A stretch of DNA of 64,000 nucleotides from Orbilia blumenaviensis (Eukaryota; Ascomycota; Orbiliomycetes; Orbiliales; Orbiliaceae), in the NCBI GenBank assembly GCA_036872755.1, contig JAVHNS010000006.1, forward strand, positions 1,984,001 through 2,048,000. Reading direction: 5' to 3'. This document shows positions 10,237-22,141 of the stretch, in pieces. Below the pieces are notes generated by a model. That model did no database searches. It saw only the letters and a list, made by a program, of their open reading frames with translations, and was not told the origin of the DNA. Position 1 is the first letter of the stretch, and each line of letters opens with the position of its first letter. The position numbers and the translations under genes were made by a program.

Positions 10237-10535
10237 ATGAGTTATTTTAGCACGAAATGGCAGCCTACGCCTCGACAGGGCCATTCAGGCGGTGAGTTCC
10301 CTTCTTTTAGCGACTGTCGCTTTCATATTTAAATCTAAACATTGCCGTTCTTATAGGCACCTGGGTTGTAGAGTACAATACGGGTGTTGAGCTCCCAAAA
10401 GTGATCGAAGTCACCATTCCGATCATGTGGTATTTCTTCTTTCAAAAAGCTACAACGCAAATCTCACCTTACGAATCTCTGTTTCTAAACAATTTGATGG
10501 AGTTCTTCTTCGCATATGCGGTGAGAAACGTGTGA
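10237..10535 (+). CDS. Candidate tiny two-exon gene, 77 residues
   Basis: Exons 10237-10291 and 10357-10535, with a GTGAGT donor at 10292 and a TTATAG acceptor ending at 10356; the phase fits. The protein starts MSYFSTKWQPTPRQGHSGG, continues TWVVEYNTGVELPKVIEVTI and ends with an aromatic-rich stretch (WYFFFQ, MEFFFAY). I know no relative. Support is only the good splice sites and preserved frame; it may be a fragment of a decayed gene, since coding-like sequence also lies upstream at 10068-10160. No signal peptide or domain is visible. Confidence 0.3.
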
Positions 10536-11175
10536 ACGTCAATGGAGCTCGTTTCATGGAAGTGATTCAAATGTATCCAAACAAAATTTTGTTTATGGAG
10601 TCGTCCGGGGATTAACCAATTAAGGTTGACGTTTCACGATTGTGGAGAAGTGGTAACATTCCATGGGGGGTTAGTGGGAGATGTTTACCTGGAAAATGAG
10701 TTCTAGTAGTACCTATTATGTCAGAATACCACATTCAAGTTAACTGGGAACTAAACCGCTTCAAACTGTGAAGTCTAAGCTGAGGCTTAACTAAATTGGT
10801 AGATTTCAGCCTAGGCTAGGTATCTACTAGCTAGGTAGTTACTAGGTTACTGCGTATTAGGTAGTTACTGGTTCTATTACGCTATTAGGAAAATTAAGCG
10901 AATTAAGTTTACTACCTAGTTAGCTTGTCGGCTTCGCTTCACTTTGCCTTCCTCCCCCCACTCCCCTCCCCGAAAGCCTTAGTTAGACCGACCAGCGAGA
11001 CCGGATGAATTATATTAATTATCCACCGGCCCAAGTTTTTTATTTCTATCTCGGATACTAGTTACAGAGTTGCATTCAGATCTATTCAACAATCCATCTA
11101 ATTCATTCCTTTTTTTTTTTTAATACTTTTTTTTATTTTATTTTATGTAATTCTATTTTGCTAGTCCGAGTTAAT
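10536..11175. other. Intergenic spacer with CTAGGTAG-type motifs
   Basis: Promoter side of the D-2-hydroxyglutarate dehydrogenase gene. It has a cluster of CTAGGTA/TTAGGTAG words at 10805-10870 and a T-rich run (11107-11145) just before the start codon. No gene seen beyond the candidate ending at 10535. Confidence 0.5.
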
Positions 11176-13205
11176 ATGCAGTCCCTCAGTCGCACGACTG
11201 CACTGCGGGGCTTGGGCCGGGTGCACTCCACAGCTCCGTGCAGGGCGGTCCTGTCGAGGACGAGGTTATTATCGCCGCTGAACGTAAACACCGCGACTGC
11301 TTCTCGGGCATCATTCGCCACTCAGTCCGCACGGTGCTATGCTGCTTCAAAGGAGGTCAAGTTCACGGCTGACAAGTACGTTCTAATAGCAACGTTTATC
11401 AATATATCGAGCCGCTGATTTTAGATTATTCTAGCTACCCGAACGTCCAGCGAGACTCTCGATTCTCCAAAGTTAGTCCCACAAAATATATATATATAAC
11501 ATCCCCATTCCCATTCCCGTTCCCTTTCCGACAAAAAAGCTTCAAATATTATTATTCTAACAAAAATCAACCATTGATTGGATACCTGGTGATTAGTTAA
11601 CTCGTGAGGACGTCGACCACTTCAAATCCATCCTGAGCTCCCAGTCCTCAATCATCGATGCCCAAGACGATGCTTCCGAACTCGAGGGTTTCAATACCGA
11701 CTGGGTGCGCAAATACCGCGGTCAGTCCCAGCTGGTCTTGAAACCCAAGTCGGCGGAGGAAGTTAGCAAGATTTTGAAGTATTGCAATGATCGGAACCTT
11801 GCTGTTGTGCCGCAGGGTGGAAACACCGGGCTGGTTGGTACGTTATCATAAAAAGTACCCCTTTTTTAAACAAAGACTAGGTATTTTATGAAGACTATGC
11901 TGATGCTGATTGCTAATATTAATTTGTAAAAAAAAAGGCGGTTCCGTCCCCGTATTCGACGAAATCGTCCTCAGCCTCTCCGCCATGAACTCCATCCGCA
12001 GCTTCGACGAAGTCTCAGGCGTGCTAGTCTGCGACGCCGGCGTAATCCTCGAATCCGCGGACTCCTACCTCCGCGAACGAAACCACATCTTCCCGCTAGA
12101 CCTGGGCGCGAAGGGATCCTGCCACGTCGGTGGTAACGTCGCCACGAACGCCGGCGGGCTTAGATTGCTACGGTACGGAAGTCTTCACGGGACGGTGTTG
12201 GGCGTTGAAGCTGTCCTTCCCGATGGGACTATACTTAATGATCTGCAGACTTTGAGGAAGAATAATACGGGGTTTGATCTTAAGCAGATATTTATTGGGT
12301 CTGAGGGGACGGTGGGGGTGATCACGGGCATTTCGATACTGTGCCCGAGGAGGTCTAATGCTGTTAACACTGCATATTTTGGACTTGAGTCCTTCGACCA
12401 TGTCAAACGGGCGTTTACGAAGGCTAAGAAGGATCTTGGGGAGATCCTGTCGGCGTTCGAGCTTATGGATGGATTGACTCAGGATTTATTCCACAAGACG
12501 ACCGGGAAGCCGTATCCGCTCGCAGACCGCTATCCGTTCCACGTCCTGATTGAAACCAGCGGTTCGAACGGCGAACACGACTCCGCGAAGCTAGAGGCGT
12601 TCTTGGAGGAAGTCATGGGCGAGGAGATCGTGGCGGATGGAACGGTCGCACAGGATGAAACACAGGCACAGACGCTCTGGAGGTGGAGGGAAGGCTTGCC
12701 GGAAGCATGCGCTCACTGGGGTGGAACCTACAAATACGATGTCTCGATCCCCCTCAACGAATTCTATACCTTGATCGAAGACTGTAGGAAACTATTCGAT
12801 GAGGCAGGACTTGTGGGTGGTACGGAAGATGATTCAAAGCCCGTGATCGGAGTTGTAGGGTGGGGTCATATGGGGGATTCGAATTTACATCTGAATGTGC
12901 CGGTTAGGTGGTATGATAAGAAGGTTGAGAATCTGCTGGAGCCGTGGGTTTATGAGTGGATCGAGAAGAGGAAGGGGAGTATCAGCGCTGAGCATGGGCT
13001 GGGGTTTGCGAAGAGGGATTTTGTGCAGTATAGTCGTGATGAGACGGCGTTGGGGATTATGAGGCGGGTGAAGAATACTTTTGATCCGAAGGGGATTATG
13101 AATCCGTGAGTTTTTTCTCTCCTTCACTTTTATATCTATTGTATCCATTGTAAGAGGCGCTAACTCGTGAGCGATATTAGGTACAAATATATCCCCATGA
13201 ACTGA
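11176..13205 (+). CDS. DLD2: Mitochondrial D-2-hydroxyglutarate dehydrogenase / D-lactate dehydrogenase (FAD)
   Basis: Five exons: 11176-11375, 11435-11471 (37 bases), 11597-11837, 11938-13105, 13181-13205; 556 residues. Start ATG 11176 opens an Arg/Ser/Thr-rich N-terminus without acids, a good mitochondrial presequence (first ~60 residues). FAD-binding PCMH domain follows: [20 protein letters not shown], then [30 protein letters not shown] and [12 protein letters not shown]. The C-terminal FAD-oxidase domain has AFELMDG, the metal-binding [12 protein letters not shown] and [12 protein letters not shown]. This is the D2HGDH/Dld2 pattern: oxidation of D-2-hydroxyglutarate (or D-lactate) to the 2-oxo acid, passing electrons from FADH2. 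Substrate preference cannot be read from sequence. Intron 4 has a CTAAC branch point. The C-terminus, NPYKYIPMN, is completed only by the last 25-base exon. Confidence 0.95.
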
Positions 13206-13349
13206 ATATGAATAAACCACCTTGGAGGATGCTACTACCACTACTGTTGCTGTATATGAAGCCCCAGATTACTATTTCATTGTATATAAAAAGTACAGTC
13301 AGTCCAACATGAGAAAAAAAGAGTAGTAGTAGTAGTGGTTAAAAACAAT

Positions 13350-14412
13350 CTACTCCGTCCTCCAAATAACCACAGTCCCATCAACCCCCGCCGTCACCAT
13401 CTCCCTCCTCGCATCATTAACCGCAACCGCACTAACAACCTTCCCCGCATGCGCCGCCTCCTTAACCACACACTTCCCCTCCAAAATATCCCACGCCCAA
13501 ACCCACCCATCCTCACTCCCACTGACCACATAAGAATCCACCATCACAAACGCACTAGCAACTCTAAACTCCCTATTCCTATGCCCCTTATAACTCATCA
13601 AACACCCCCCGGAAGCTTTATCCATCAACCTAACCGTCTCATCCAGACTACTAACCAACACCGCATTCCCATCTCTCGTCTCACTCACACTGGTTATCGG
13701 ATAACCGATCACATCGACATTAATCCTCCCCATCCGAAGATCATACCGTCGTAACTTCCCATCAACGCTACCGGTGATAACCTCCCCATCCCCCACAACC
13801 AAAGAAGTAACACTATCCCTCGCCTCCTCCCACACCATTATCGGCTTGTTGGAATTAGACTTAACATCCCAAAGCCTAACCGTTGCATCGAATCCTCCTG
13901 TGACCAGAACGCTGGCGTCGTGGTTAAACCCGCAGGCGTTGATACGGGCGTAATGACCGCTGAACCTTTTGAGGGTCTTGGCGGTGGTGACGTCCCATAG
14001 AAAGGCGGATTTGTCGCCACCCACGGAGGCGAAGCGGGAGTTGTCGGGGGAGACGGTTAAAGAGAGGATTTCGTAGCCGTGGGAGTCGTAGGTTTGGATG
14101 TGGGATGTGGTGGTGGAGTTGAAGAGGTGGATTTTGCGGTCTTGGCCGCCGGTTAGGATCTGTTTTTTTATAAAAAAAGTTTGATTAGTTAATTGAATAT
14201 TTAGCATGATTAATGGGTAGATTGGGATGGTTTGAGCACGTACGTATTGGCCGGCGCCGGCGCTGTAGGCTACGCAGTGGACGGGTCCTGTGCGAAGTGT
14301 TTTTAGTCATGATACTGTATGCTGTATGGATATTGTGTATGAGTTATGAGAGGGTTGACGCACCGACATGACGGGTGATGGTGGCCGCTTGGTGGCTCGG
14401 AAAGAGGACCAT
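13350..14412 (-). CDS. WD40-repeat protein, WDR83/MORG1-like
   Basis: Three exons: 14412-14364, 14287-14244, 14159-13350; 300 residues. The spliced start is MVLFPSHQAATITRHVGPVH, followed by CVAYSAGAGQYILTGGQDRK, so the first WD40 blade is built over all three exons. About six to seven blades follow, with clear ends at FASVGGDKSAFLWD, VLVTGGFDATVRLWD, VITGSVDGKLRRYD, VSSLDETVRLMD, VVSGSEDGWVWAWD and VTAGVDGTVVIWR. Length and blade order match WDR83/MORG1, a small propeller linked in animals to the spliceosome and to MAPK scaffolding. It ends 144 bases from the convergent dehydrogenase gene and precedes PRP45, another spliceosome gene, on the same strand. The WD40 call is certain; MORG1 orthology is likely. 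Confidence 0.87.
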
Positions 14413-14921
14413 CAGCGCGCGCTACATCAAATCATCAACTCTATAGAGATGCGATGACCGGGGGTGGGGTATTTGGGGTTGGTTGGTTAAATCTGGTGTT
14501 ACTGAAGAGAAGAAATGGAATAGGATGTTAGAGGTTGAGATATAGATCCGAAGCGCGAATGGAAGCTAAGGTTTGCAGGGGTGGACGGGCACCTATTCAC
14601 GTGCGTCCCCAACGCGGGCTGCTCTGCCGCCGTGACGTCTTGGTTGCTACGGAATAGATAGAAAATATGGGGGATTGGAGGGCTAGTCGTCTAAAGATTG
14701 AGGTTTCATTACAGTACGAAGTGCAAGAGTATTATTATACAAAGAAATAGAAAGCATTCAATGCGCCAGCAGACCTCCCAAGGGAAAAAAAGAAGTTTTT
14801 TGTTTAGAAAAAAGAGAACCGCTACATGAAATGACGTTCGAAGAATTAAAAAAAGGCGCAAGTGAGAAAGGAATTTTGAAAACTGGCAGTCTTTCTTTCT
14901 TTCTACTGTTTTTAATTGGTT
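14413..14921. other. Intergenic spacer
   Basis: Promoter of the WD40 gene and 3' region of PRP45; short purine-rich blocks, no gene. Confidence 0.5.
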
Positions 14922-16808
14922 TTAATCTTCGTCGTCGGACTCGACACGAGCCCGCTTGGTCTCCTTATGTCTGTCCGAAAATTCCAGGCCATGCTTCTTC
15001 TGCTGTCCGGCTTTGACGTCCGCCAGGAATGCATCGACATTGAAAGGGTCCACTCCAGACGTCGTGTCTTTCTCAAACTGCACGGGTCCTTCTCTAGCTT
15101 CCTGGTCTGCAGCACCCTTGAAGACACCACGGCCTAGCACATCGAACCTCTTTTCCTTGGAGAATCGCTCCATATCACCCTCGCCGTCATCGTCGTCACG
15201 ATGACCTGCCGAAGGTCTGTATATGCTCTTCGCGATCTCAGCCGCCGCAAACAACGGCTTATCGTAATGCTGGTCCTCGTTGAATTCGGCAGCACCCATC
15301 CCCAACCCGCTGCTCTGGTTGAACAACCGGGCGTCAAACATCGATTCCGCGGACTGTGTCGGTTTCGAAACGAGCCCTAATGCCATCTTCTCGCCGATAT
15401 CTCGGTTTTGCTCCCTCGCCAGCATCTGCACTCGACGTTCTGTACCCATTCGCTTCATTCGTAGTTCCCGTTCTGCCTCCTTGCGTCGCTCCCTTCTCAT
15501 CTCCTCTCGCTCTTTGATAGCTCGTTCCTCTTCAGATTCCGAGCCTCTTGAGCTGGATCTTCTCCGTCTTGGGGTCCGGCTTCTGCTTCTGCTGCTGTTA
15601 TCTGAACGTTCGGACCCGGACGGCGACCGCGATGAACGGTCTGTGATTCTCCCTCTCGCTGCGGACTTATGCTCATCCCTAGCCTGCTGCGCCAGCTTCC
15701 GTAGCTGTTCCTCCTTCGCTATCTTCTCCTTCTCCGCGAGTTTCTGCTGCATAGTCGCACGCAGCTTAACCTCCTCTCTAGCATGTCTATCCGCAATAAA
15801 CAGCGCCTCCGAAAACTGTGCGAATTTGTCATTGATAGTAACATCCTGCAACCCCCTCCCGTCCGCCGCCAACCGTTTATCCAACGGAACCGTATAACCC
15901 TTCGGATTCTTCCAATTCGAGATCGGTGGAGGAATCGTCCAAGCCTCCTGATCCGCGGCCGTCAACTTCCTGGGCGGAGAATGCATAATCGGCGGCGGCG
16001 GAGACGGCGGACCCCTCGGGATCTTTTTATGTTTAAACTTCGGCGGCTCCATAGGATCCTGCTGCTTCTCCACAATCTTTATGATCCTATCGTTCTTCGT
16101 CCCCGTCTCCCCCATCTGATTCGCAGGTGTGTACCTCACAAACGTCGGTTCCGGCCTATTAGTCCCCTTTATATTCTTCGGCTTCTGCGCCGCCACCGCC
16201 CCAGCTACCAATTTTGCAAGCGCAGCCCGTGTCTTCTCCGTCTGCTCCGCAACTTCCTCCTCCGACGGCCTTTCCAAAGATATCTCACCGACATCAGCAC
16301 GTTGTCTCAACGGGATCAGATCTTTGAAAGACGCGTGGACTATTCTCTTCTCGTTATGACCCTGTCTCGCTATCGCGTCGTATTTCACAAGCCCCTGCTC
16401 GTCAACTTCGAGTGCTAAGGCGTTATTTCGGGATTTGGAGGCGCTGGGTTTTCGACCCATCTCCAGTGGGTATTGGGCTATGGGGATTTCGGGGAAGGCG
16501 CCGCCGTTGCCGTAGTCTTCGACGGATTTGGGACGCCAGGAGGCGCGTTGGCCGTATGGTGGGGGGCCCGTACGCTTTTTTTTGGAGCACCCGGTGGAAT
16601 TAGTGTCCTTTTCTTTTTTAAAAGAGGGAGATGTGAGATTGGGGGGGAATGTTACCTTCAGGACAAGCTGTGATTCGGCGCTGTTGGCGCCGACGATTCG
16701 GGGACCGGATGGTTTCTTTGGACCTGCTGCATCGTTTGAAGAAGAGGAGGAGGAGGATTGCTTGGGTGCCGGAAGGGCGGAGAGGAGGGATTTGGTTAGG
16801 GTCGCCAT
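14922..16808 (-). CDS. PRP45: Pre-mRNA-processing factor 45 (SNW/SKIP domain)
   Basis: The frame is open for 628 codons, but 16655-16575 is most likely an 81-base intron (GTAACA donor, ACTAAT branch point, AAAG acceptor); spliced length is 601 residues. N-terminal part: PPPYGQRASWRPK, GGAFPEIPIAQYPLEMGRK. The SNW domain centre is PPISNWKNPKGYTVPLDKRL, then FAQFSEALFIADRHAREEVK. C-terminal third: an Arg/Ser/Glu-rich helix (RRERRKEAERELR, MLAREQNRDIGEKMALG). Prp45/SNW1 is a core factor of the activated spliceosome (NineTeen-complex related) that contacts Prp46/PRL1 and snRNA; animal SKIP also acts as a transcription coregulator. Near the C-terminus, RPSAGHRDDDDGEGDMERF is a lineage-typical acidic block. 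Identification is secure; splicing of the in-frame intron is inferred. Confidence 0.95.
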   Translation of the reverse strand: MATLTKSLLSALPAPKQSSSSSSSNDAAGPKKPSGPRIVGANSAESQLVLKVTFPPNLTSPSFKKEKDTNSTGCSKKKRTGPPPYGQRASWRPKSVEDYGNGGAFPEIPIAQYPLEMGRKPSASKSRNNALALEVDEQGLVKYDAIARQGHNEKRIVHASFKDLIPLRQRADVGEISLERPSEEEVAEQTEKTRAALAKLVAGAVAAQKPKNIKGTNRPEPTFVRYTPANQMGETGTKNDRIIKIVEKQQDPMEPPKFKHKKIPRGPPSPPPPIMHSPPRKLTAADQEAWTIPPPISNWKNPKGYTVPLDKRLAADGRGLQDVTINDKFAQFSEALFIADRHAREEVKLRATMQQKLAEKEKIAKEEQLRKLAQQARDEHKSAARGRITDRSSRSPSGSERSDNSSRSRSRTPRRRRSSSRGSESEEERAIKEREEMRRERRKEAERELRMKRMGTERRVQMLAREQNRDIGEKMALGLVSKPTQSAESMFDARLFNQSSGLGMGAAEFNEDQHYDKPLFAAAEIAKSIYRPSAGHRDDDDGEGDMERFSKEKRFDVLGRGVFKGAADQEAREGPVQFEKDTTSGVDPFNVDAFLADVKAGQQKKHGLEFSDRHKETKRARVESDDED

Positions 16809-17547
16809 TCGTCGTTGTTTATATATGGGGGGTGGTGGTGATGATGGTGGTTTGGTAGTAAAACTGACGAACGGGGGAGGTTGTAGATGGGTGACGATGG
16901 GTGAGGAAGAGAGTGACTGGCTGGACTCATTAATTTTTTTGAATGGGATGGATGGGAAGGGATCGGTCTTGGCAACACAAATATGCTTGCACGCGATATA
17001 TATCCCCAGGCTATTGCTCTCGAGCTCTTATCCACTTATACCTAGGTATATACTGGACGTACGCTAAGAACGGTAGAAACTACTGGTATCCAGAGGTTCA
17101 TAATAATTATTTTCAAAGGAGTTAGCGGTAATTACTTCAGTAACTAAGTAAGTGAATAAGTAAGAAGGCACCGGCGGCAGTGTCTTCAGGATATATATAT
17201 ATATAGAGATATGTAGCAGTAATGACAGGACTCTTCTAGCTCCCCCGTATAGTACAGAGTCATCAAATCGATATATACCAATAAAAATAAGGAATAAAGA
17301 AGATTCTAATCCCAATAAAAGGATCAATGAGAAAAGGAAGAAACCAAGAAAACCAAGAAAATGATCCGCTGAATTAAAAAGACCAAAGGAACCCGCTAAC
17401 AATTCACTTAACAATCGCAATCCCCCAATTTCAACAATCATCATCGATTTCAACAATCATCATCGTACGCACGTAGCCATTCCAGAAGAGAGGACCAAAA
17501 AAACAAAAGGAAATCCCTCTTCAATCCAATACATAATGCGGTCATTG
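16809..17547. other. Intergenic spacer
   Basis: PRP45 promoter side and 3' region of the kinase gene. A short TA microsatellite lies at about 17191-17206. The open frame running into this region from inside PRP45 (16528-17067, +) is antisense shadow. Confidence 0.5.
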
Positions 17548-19051
17548 TCATATCCCATCCAAATTCTTCCGCTCGACCAATCGCTCCAAGTTATTCCCCA
17601 ACTTATTGATCTGTAATATCGTATCAACCCCATACGAAGCCAGACTGTGGAGCTTCAAGCTCCCAGCCCAGTATTCCGCATAGACCCTACTAAGGGGGAG
17701 CCCCAGCCCTAGTCTCAGATTCGGTGGTCGATGCGATAGTGGCGCGAGCGACGTCCCTCGCCGTCGTTTACCGTTTTTATCTACCACCTCTCCCGCACCC
17801 GTGTGGAATAGCTCTTGTAAAGTGGCAGACATCGTCGGGACGAGCGAGATGTTTTGGAGCTGTTTCTGCCGTCGAGGACCTTTGCTAAACGACCATATAT
17901 GCGGGAAGATGTCCTGAGGGATTCCACCGCCTTGATCTGATATTCTAAAGATCACGAATTGTTGAGTTTGGCAGATCAGAACGTTTATGGGGGGTAGTTT
18001 TGTCTTCGGATCGCTGCCGTGGCGCTCAATTGTTGCCTGGATCGAATTCCTCAGAAGTTCACCGATGATGTATTCCAGATGGCTGGGTATGTATGGAAAC
18101 GTAGCTTCCGGATGTCCTTCGATTATTATCTCCGGAACAGGCGAGTCTGGTCCGTTGGCTTGGCGGGAGAGGTCCTGGCAGAGCTTTCCGCATTTCTCGA
18201 CGACTTCTCGAGCGTTGCATTTGAGGAAGACCTCGCCGACGAAGTCTGCTCCGTTGGTGTGGTCTACGCCGTTATTTTCGCTGGTGGGGTAGAAGAAGGG
18301 AGAGTTGAAGGTCTCGGTGAGGGCGACGTGCTGCTCGGCTATGGTGCGGCGGGATATTCTCTATTGTCTCTCACACAGTATTAACACGGAACATACACAA
18401 ATATACACACACATACTACCCATCTACGTATTGATATATAGTATTTTGCAATGGTGGGAGAGAGAGAGAGGAAGAGGGGCTTACACTCTTGAGCATTGTC
18501 TTCAGGAAGTCGTCCAGTTCGGCGGCAGGCACGAAGTCACGACACTCGAGAACACCAATTGCAAGGTCCGGAATAACAGATAGGTTATTATTCAACATTC
18601 CCTTGATCAGCTGGCAGAATTTGTCGTTTTCCTCTGAGGATTTAACCTCGGGAGTTTTCCTCAGTCGCTCGAAGGAGTCATAGTACGTCTCGTAGACCTT
18701 CGAGATATTTGGATTGGTGACGACGACGTACGGCAGCCGCTGCATGTCACGGATCCGGTGGGCGAGACGGGTGGGCAGCTCGGTTCGGACATAGTTTGCA
18801 GAGTCGAGCAGACGCTCGAGGGACAGGTTGCGGCCGAAGAAGGTGAGCTGACGGAGGGAGATGGGACGTGCCTCACGGGCGACGTGCTCCTCGAGGGCGG
18901 CGGAAGGGCGCCATGGTTGGTGGGTTGATATCAGACGTTTTGAGACAAAACGGCGGTTTAAATTAGAGTAGAGGTTTGGGAGGAGGGGTGGAAGAGCGAG
19001 AGAGGAGGGCCTCGTCAACCGGGACAGCGAGGGAGCAGCGGCTTTGGACAT
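17548..19051 (-). CDS. Mitochondrial branched-chain 2-oxoacid / pyruvate dehydrogenase kinase (PDK family)
   Basis: Two exons, 19051-18485 and 18360-17548 (GTAAGC donor), 459 residues. An Arg-rich, acid-poor N-terminus (about residues 1-45) fits a mitochondrial presequence. The BCDHK-type helical domain follows: LTFFGRNLSLERLL, ELPTRLAHRIRDMQRLPYVV, NNLSVIPDLAIGVLECRDF, and SRISRRTIAEQHVAL across the splice. The GHKL ATP-binding fold has the N box ELLRNSIQAT (about 285-295), G1 DQGGGIP (about 328) and G2 GLGLPLSRVYAEYW (about 406). These kinases phosphorylate the E1-alpha subunit of 2-oxoacid dehydrogenases on serine, despite their histidine-kinase-like fold. LAHRIRDMQRLPYVV and the block after it look more like BCKD kinase than PDK; fungal Pkp1/Pkp2 are the comparison. 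Family certain, substrate unsure. Confidence 0.92.
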
Positions 19052-22000
19052 CGAGCGGGTCTATCCTCCATGGACAACGGTGACGAACAGTATTTTGGTT
19101 TTTTTCTTCGAGGGACAAGAAAACAAACAGGCCGAAGGGTAGTAGATTTTTTTAGATTTCTATTGAAATATCCAAATTCCGAACTTCAATGTTTTTTTAT
19201 TCACTCTTTCTTTCTTTTGCTTAATTTGCCTTTATCGAGGTAATGGGAAGCGGTGCTTAGGTGCGACAAGGGGTATGCGGTTTTTACCTAATGACGGTTA
19301 TAGCAACAGTCATTGACGTGTATTGTCAGTTTGCTTGTAATTACTTTCACATGAAAAGAAAAAATGAAGAGAAAGAGCCAACGTACAGGTTGTAAGGATT
19401 AAGAAGGAGGAGTAGAAGATGTAGGAAGGGAGCCATGCCTAGACGGATGAGGCATTATAATATACGATGGGAGGGAAGGGAAGGGAAGGGAAGGGAGGAG
19501 GGAGGGAAGGGAAGGGAAGGGAAGGGGAGAGAGAAGGAGAGGAGGGACAGGAACAGAAGGTGGGAGTTTGTGGGGTAATATATTACTGGGTAGGTACCTT
19601 CTACCACGACACTTCAGAGCTACTAGCTACTATTATCACTATTACTACCTGGTGGTTATTATTATTATTATAGCTACCTAGGTAGTAGCGTCCCAGAAAG
19701 TCTATACTTTATTTATATAGGGGTAGAGAGGCCGGTCCGCTTTCGTGCTGTGAAGGAGGGTCGGACTTATATCGGCGCTCTGAAACTCGAAGTTTAGATC
19801 TGAACGTGACTCGGACTCGACTCGACTCAAATCGCGGGGCTGGTTGCTTGGTGGGTGGGTGGGCTAATGTTACCCCATTGCTCAACATGCCCGATGCGAC
19901 AACCATATATATAAGCTATTACCTAGTATTAGACGTGGAGCGCTACTGAGAGAGAGAGAGTTTACTAGGTACCTAGATTACCTCGGTAAGTTTATATGTG
20001 CCGACCGGTAGGACATATGCCATACAAACAATATCTAGAGAGTTACGCAGAAGCTAGAAGGATGCATAAATATAAATATATGGGGTACGTGATGTATCGA
20101 TAAGGCAAGGGACCGGGCCAGGTGGATCCAACATCAACCCCATGAGCTCCAACGATTCACCTACCTACCACTATACTAAGCACGAGCTAGGTAGTTAACA
20201 TACATAGTATCCCCACATCTGGATGTATAGTATGGGTCGGGAAATACGTCTCGTTCATAACTTTAACCAAGTAGTTAGTGTATTAATTATATCATCTGGA
20301 TGATATAACAAGATAACCTGGTCATCTTGATCTTGGGTTTGCATTTGCCCACGATTACCATGACAAGGGACCGGTCCCAGCCGGCCGGCCAGTAGGAAGC
20401 AGGTGCCACTCGCTTGAGCAAAGCAAAGCAGGAAGCAAGCAGGAAGCAAGCAGCAGCTGGCCGGGATAACATGACATGACGAAGGGGGGGAAGAAAAGAA
20501 AAACCAAAAAAAAAAAAACTGCCAGCTGCCGCGAGCATGCCCGTAAGGCTGGGTTTTTGGTGGGCTGTCATGTATCCTTAAATAACTGTATAATACCTTC
20601 TAAGTAAGAGGTACCTACCTAGGTACTCAGGCCAGGTATATTATATGCTACGTCTATGCAATGTGACACTGCGTAACGCTGCCAGCTGTATATCTCCCAC
20701 GGTGCACTGCATATATCCACCGGTTTCTCTGATTACCTAGGTATTAGGTATATATATATATAATATTATACATAACTTCTTCGTTGGTCGGGATAGCCAA
20801 GCTACCTACCTGACTGCCAGCGAAACGAAACCATCGAGCGGTGGCATACGTATAAGTTTCAATATATTCTGGCTTAAATACTACCATAGCTCTTCTCTTG
20901 TCTTCGTAATATCGGGTCCCGGCTACTTCAATATTGCAATAGTAGGATCCTGCTATTAGTAATTATTCTCGGGGAGGTCTACTGCGGTGCTGGAAATGGT
21001 TGCGTTGCGGCCTCGATCAACTAACTCATCCCCAGCGAAACCACCATCACCATCTCAACCTCTTTTCCTCTTCTCCTTCTTGCCTACCGTACTACCTCTA
21101 CTTCTACCTCTCATTCCCTTCCCTTCCCTTCCTCGGTCGGACACAGTCGAGCTATCCTGTTGAGGTCTCTTCTTCTTTTTGATCTATCTATCTGTAAATC
21201 CCTATACATCGTGCAACCTAATAATTAGCATCGGTACTTACATATAAGTTTCGACAGGTAAGCCAAAACTATTTTTTATATTGCTTCAACACGTCCCCGT
21301 CCTCAAACAAATAAACCCTAAACTACCACTGCTGCCATCACCACTTTATTACAGAGTATCTGAGATGGTGGAATGGTGGCCGGGTCGGTAGGTAGGTAGT
21401 ACGTGTGCTGCTATGCGGCTTAATTCCTTTCATTGGCTGCATGGTGCTTCTGCTGCTGCACCGTTAAGTGCCGGTTTCTGCACCAAATAGCAACATGCAA
21501 GTTCGCGGTTCTGAAACAAGCCGTGCCCTTCACGCTACTACACACCGCTCTAAGCACCACTGCCAGTTACTTAGCTTGGTAGTTACCTAGTGTGTGGGTA
21601 TGCTTTCCCTCTGCCAGGGCTGGGCCGGGCTGGCTGAACGAACCCGTCCCGCCTTTCTTCCCCTCCAAATCAACAGTCAATCGATCACCCAGCTTACCCA
21701 GCCCAGCCCAGCTTACCCCGGCAAAGGCAGCCTGGGAGCTTTCCCGTACGACAACCTTCCCCATCCCATCATCCACCAGACTACCTAAAATACCTAAAAC
21801 TAAAACCATTCATCATCCATCAATCCCCGTACTGCCGCACTCCACTGTACTTCTCTCTTTCTTTCTTTCATCTCTCTCTCTTTCCTTCCGTTCCCTTCTT
21901 TCTTCTCTTCCGCGTATACCTATCCTATCTTCTTCTAATCCCGTCGCTGACCGCTTACCTACCCGACTCCCGAAACGGAATACTTTAGAGATACTTTTAG

Positions 22001-22077
22001 AAGAAAAAAAAAAAAAGAAAAGAGAGAGCGAGACAGTGTGATCGATCCCTACCTTCTCCTTCTCCTCCTCCTAGCTA

Positions 22078-22141
<64 letters not shown>

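Noticed and set aside
15280..16418. Long plus-strand frames opposite PRP45
   Set aside because: Antisense to an Arg/Ser/Glu-rich coding exon, which leaves few stops on the opposite strand.
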